DNA from: an uncultured Anaerolineae bacterium
Lineage (GTDB): Bacteria; Chloroflexota; Anaerolineae; Anaerolineales; Villigracilaceae
NCBI GenBank assembly: GCA_903854805.1
Contig: CAINXK010000018.1
Span: forward strand, 1-17,270
Length of the DNA: 17,270 bases
Reading direction: 5' to 3'
Shown here in pieces: positions 14,739-17,270 of the stretch (the stretch's first letter is position 1; the number at the start of each line of letters is the position of its first letter). The translations under genes and the position numbers were made by a program. The notes under the pieces are model-generated. The model had not been told where the DNA came from. It ran no database searches and worked only from the letters and a program-made list of their open reading frames with translations.

Positions 14739-16739
14739 TTATTTCACGATGCTGGCGATGCTGGTCGCCGCACCCACAATCGTTTTCATCAATTCTGCAC
14801 GATTAGCCTGGGCAGTCTTGACCATATCAGCATGAATATTCCAGACAGCCGTATCCACCTCGCCATCTTTTTCCGGGACACATACCAGGGTATCGCCATC
14901 TATACTAATGCGCGTGACAGCGCGCAGCTGCGCACCTGTAAATTTACCCGCTTCGTACTTTACTGAATCCATGTCTCCAGCCACAAAGGTGGAAATTTCC
15001 AGGCTGGTGGCATCATCCAGCGCTCGAGAAAGATAGTCACCAAGTTTGTCCATGAACCTTTTTAATGAATCGTTCACGCCAGAGCTGCTGAGAGCAGTTC
15101 CAGAGACATCCTCTTTTTTGAACAGATCGCCCAAACCAAAATTTTCGCCTGGGGTACTCGGCGCCGGTTTTGGTACCGGGCCGGTATGGTTTTCGATATC
15201 CGGTTGAAAACCCACCGAAAGTGTGGCAACAGCTGCCGATGAACTGGAAACCAGTGCGCCCAGGTTGGCCCTTTCCGCTTTCGGGGTTTGCTGGGATGCG
15301 ATCGCCAGGCGCACGGCCGGATCACCAATAAACGTATAGTTGCGGGCATCATTATTGGATGTCCACAGGCCGGCAAGCCGCACATCATCTTGCATTTCTG
15401 GGGTGGTGCTATCCAATTCCTCAGTCAACATGGTCGAGATTTCGGCATAGCGTTCATTAAAAGGCTCGTTGGCCGCCCCCGCCGGTTTGCCTGCCAACAA
15501 TCCATTCACCGTAGAATCGAAAGTTGTAATATCTTTGACCGCTCCATCCCATTGGATCGAGGCACCCCAAGCCCGCTCAATATGGGCAAAGACGCCCAAC
15601 GCTCCGCCTTTCGGATGCGAGAGCAGCTTGAGCGGCAGCTGTGAAACGAAAGCATACGGTGCGATATCCTTTTGAGTGCCAAATGCCTGGCGATAGAAAT
15701 TATCGCTTTTGGGAATACCGCCGCCATAACAGGCGAAGATAAAAGCCAACATACCAAATACATCCGCATCAGCCGAGATATCATCCGCCGAAAAATACAG
15801 GTTATCAGTAACCGGAACACGCGCCCGCGGACCAGGCCAGTCCTGGGTCAGGATGGCCCCGGTATGCCGGAGAAGACGCGGATCATCGAGTTTAAAGCTC
15901 ATCCCGTGGCTGGCGCTGAAAAGCAGGGCTGGGGTTTGTGCGCCGCCCAGGTAATTAGCCAGGTTGGCCTTGGTAGCCTTTTCCGTGTCGACCAGATCGA
16001 CACTCCAATCCAAGTTTTTCGCCTTCATTTGCTCTGCCAGCGGACGGATCAGGGTGGTCAGGCTCATATTGGTGGCTTTATCTTCCGGATTAGCCACCCC
16101 AAAGAAAGCGGCGCTTTTGCCTCGGGAAACCTTTTTCGTCTCCGCAGCCACCACACTGCTGGCATAACGATAATAATCCTCAAGCTGATCAAAGTAGATG
16201 CGCCCAACCGCATACTGCACATCCAGCTGGTATTGAAAGCTGAATGGAATCGCCTCGGGCGAACCGACGATCAGAGCATAATATGGGAATTTCGCCGGGT
16301 CAGCCGCACCAGGCCCACGGCCGAAGCGCTTAAGAAAATCGTTTTTCGATTCGCCGCGGTGGACACCCAGCTCTGAACCAATCACTTCTTTGTAATAGGT
16401 TTCTTGCTTATCCGCAGCCTGCTGTTTGCGCAAATCGAGCAGCGGTTTAAGCGCTTCCTTGATCGCATCCACAGATTTTTGGGGCAGGTCGGCCGGAAAA
16501 ATCACAGACCAGCCAGTTTGGGCCAGGTCCGTATCGTCGATGCCATCCATCACGCCAAAATGCTCAGCGTTTTTTGCATCATCAAAAGCCTTGCGCATCC
16601 TGGCATCCCGGAGATCATCAGGTGTTAGTTTTTGTCCTCGGGCTACTTTCGCAATCATTTCGGTGGTAATAAGGAAATCACCATCCAACGGGCCACCGTT
16701 GCTGGCATCAATGCCATTGGTATAAAGTTCCTGCGACAT
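14739..16739 (-). CDS. Caspase/gingipain-fold (clan CD, C25-like) cysteine peptidase with C-terminal shared domain
   Basis: The protein has 666 residues and no signal peptide, so it is probably cytosolic, unlike secreted gingipains. Residues 1-150 are a helical lead region. The peptidase-like part (about 150-480) shows YALIVGSPEAIPF, a catalytic His-Gly (LLFSASHGM, His278), a catalytic Cys (FIFACYGGG, Cys337), HPKGGALGVFAHIERAWG and IGDPAVRLAI (471-480), a motif typical of C25 peptidases. A Ser/Ala- and Pro-rich linker (495-530) leads to a C-terminal domain (about 555-660). That domain contains LRAVTRISIDGD and H636-x3-V-x2-A-x3-R647, matching the two downstream proteins. AAAGGAGA lies seven bases before the ATG. 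The preceding SH3 gene ends 41 bases upstream, and the 258-residue gene starts 27 bases after. The target and the trigger are unknown. A CHAT-type assignment is the nearest alternative. Confidence 0.85.
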   Translation of the reverse strand: MSQELYTNGIDASNGGPLDGDFLITTEMIAKVARGQKLTPDDLRDARMRKAFDDAKNAEHFGVMDGIDDTDLAQTGWSVIFPADLPQKSVDAIKEALKPLLDLRKQQAADKQETYYKEVIGSELGVHRGESKNDFLKRFGRGPGAADPAKFPYYALIVGSPEAIPFSFQYQLDVQYAVGRIYFDQLEDYYRYASSVVAAETKKVSRGKSAAFFGVANPEDKATNMSLTTLIRPLAEQMKAKNLDWSVDLVDTEKATKANLANYLGGAQTPALLFSASHGMSFKLDDPRLLRHTGAILTQDWPGPRARVPVTDNLYFSADDISADADVFGMLAFIFACYGGGIPKSDNFYRQAFGTQKDIAPYAFVSQLPLKLLSHPKGGALGVFAHIERAWGASIQWDGAVKDITTFDSTVNGLLAGKPAGAANEPFNERYAEISTMLTEELDSTTPEMQDDVRLAGLWTSNNDARNYTFIGDPAVRLAIASQQTPKAERANLGALVSSSSAAVATLSVGFQPDIENHTGPVPKPAPSTPGENFGLGDLFKKEDVSGTALSSSGVNDSLKRFMDKLGDYLSRALDDATSLEISTFVAGDMDSVKYEAGKFTGAQLRAVTRISIDGDTLVCVPEKDGEVDTAVWNIHADMVKTAQANRAELMKTIVGAATSIASIVK

Positions 16740-16780
16740 AGGTACGTCTCCTTTGAGATGAAGCTGGGGCTAAATCCCTC

Positions 16781-17270
16781 TTAGCAATCTTTGGGCGCGG
16801 CAGCAGGCAGCGGGGCTTCCGGGCATTCCCTGACCAACCAGGCGGCTACATAACCTTTATTTCCCTTCACATCCCTGACCTTGAGCCAGTTACCGCTCTT
16901 GCCAAGCTTTTTTACACTGGCAGCCGGCTTACCGAGCGCGATCAGCTCAGTGCCTTTCGGCATTTGCCTGATAGTAGTATTTCGGGCGATGAAAGCCTTG
17001 CTGCGCAATGCGACACCGGGTTCGGTAGTGCGCAAAATCAACGGCTGTTCATCCTGCATAGCAAAGCTGGCAGCGACAGTCTGACGCTTGGCCGCAGGGC
17101 CAAATGCGCCCAGGCTGACGATTGACACATACCAGGCTGCCACCACCCCCTGACTGCCGGTCACATCCGCCACCTTATACCATTCAAAATTTACGCCCGC
17201 TTTGCGCTTGACATCTTCGGCGGGTTCAAGGACCTTTAGTTCGGTGCCGATTGGATAGACTTTCAACACG
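16781..17270 (-). CDS. Protein with tandem bacterial SH3 domains (5' end outside the window)
   Basis: The last 163 codons or so are visible; the frame is open at the window edge. The terminal GTG lies inside an SH3 repeat, so it is not the true start. Two SH3b-like repeats can be aligned: GTELKVLEPAEDVKRKAG to VAAWYV, and GTELIALGKPAASVKKLG to GYVAAWLV, each with a W-x-KV-x-DV-x-G core. Such domains bind peptides or cell-wall material. A linker of about 30 residues lies between them. The protein ends in a Pro/Ala-rich tail with a terminal Cys. The missing N-terminal part may hold a further domain that would define the function. It is the first visible gene of the peptidase operon. Confidence 0.8.
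   Translation of the reverse strand, partial: VLKVYPIGTELKVLEPAEDVKRKAGVNFEWYKVADVTGSQGVVAAWYVSIVSLGAFGPAAKRQTVAASFAMQDEQPLILRTTEPGVALRSKAFIARNTTIRQMPKGTELIALGKPAASVKKLGKSGNWLKVRDVKGNKGYVAAWLVRECPEAPLPAAAPKDC

Noticed and set aside
15672..16376. 234-codon open frame on the plus strand opposite the peptidase gene
   Set aside because: It is antisense to a gene with clear motifs and a good ribosome site, has no SD site of its own, and its translation resembles no protein family.
13935..17270. A named toxin-antitoxin, CBASS or CRISPR-linked caspase system
   Set aside because: No cyclase, reverse transcriptase, Cas gene, repeat array or recognisable antitoxin is present in the window.

Overview
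The window reads as bacterial chromosome of moderate GC content with ordinary Shine-Dalgarno (SD) sites. The gene repertoire suggests a member of the Chloroflexota, probably an Anaerolineae-like lineage. It includes a receiver fused to a CpaE/TadZ-type ATPase, GAF histidine kinases, a PrsW protease, a sugar ABC permease pair with a long loop, an unusual GH13 protein and a gingipain-fold peptidase beside tandem SH3 domains. That placement is inferred from protein character; no marker gene settles it.

Layout from left to right. (1) 125-3241, minus strand: a translationally coupled three-gene signalling operon (receiver-CpaE-like protein, then a class U sirtuin, then a soluble GAF histidine kinase) with a plausible promoter near 3273-3301. 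(2) 3393-4382, plus: a PrsW-type membrane protease. (3) 4465-4580: tRNA-Arg(CCG) and its terminator. (4) 4763-6774, plus: two CUT1-type sugar ABC permeases; no binding protein or ATPase lies next to them. (5) 6857-9534, minus: a small unknown protein and a large membrane histidine kinase with a GAF domain. (6) 9630-12413, plus: a 927-residue GH13-like protein with a long N-terminal extension, a His-to-Pro change in conserved region IV and a lysine-rich tail. (7) 12578-13489, plus: a secreted helical protein and a small lipoprotein, closed by a strong bidirectional terminator. (8) 13589-17270, minus: a four-gene operon of an SH3-repeat protein (cut by the window end), a caspase/gingipain-fold cysteine peptidase, a 258-residue protein with a hydrophobic C-terminal part, and a 108-residue protein.

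The most interesting region is (8). The C-terminal part of the peptidase, the C-terminal half of the 258-residue protein and nearly the whole 108-residue protein appear to carry copies of one small helix-strand-helix domain. Its marks are an [AR]xTxxxxxGD strand motif followed by an ungapped H-x3-[VL]-x2-A-x3-R helix motif. I recognise no named family for it. A protease and two small neighbours that share a domain, with an SH3 partner, look like a multi-component assembly, possibly a protease with an adaptor and a substrate or effector. The function is unknown, and the shared-domain claim rests on alignment by eye.
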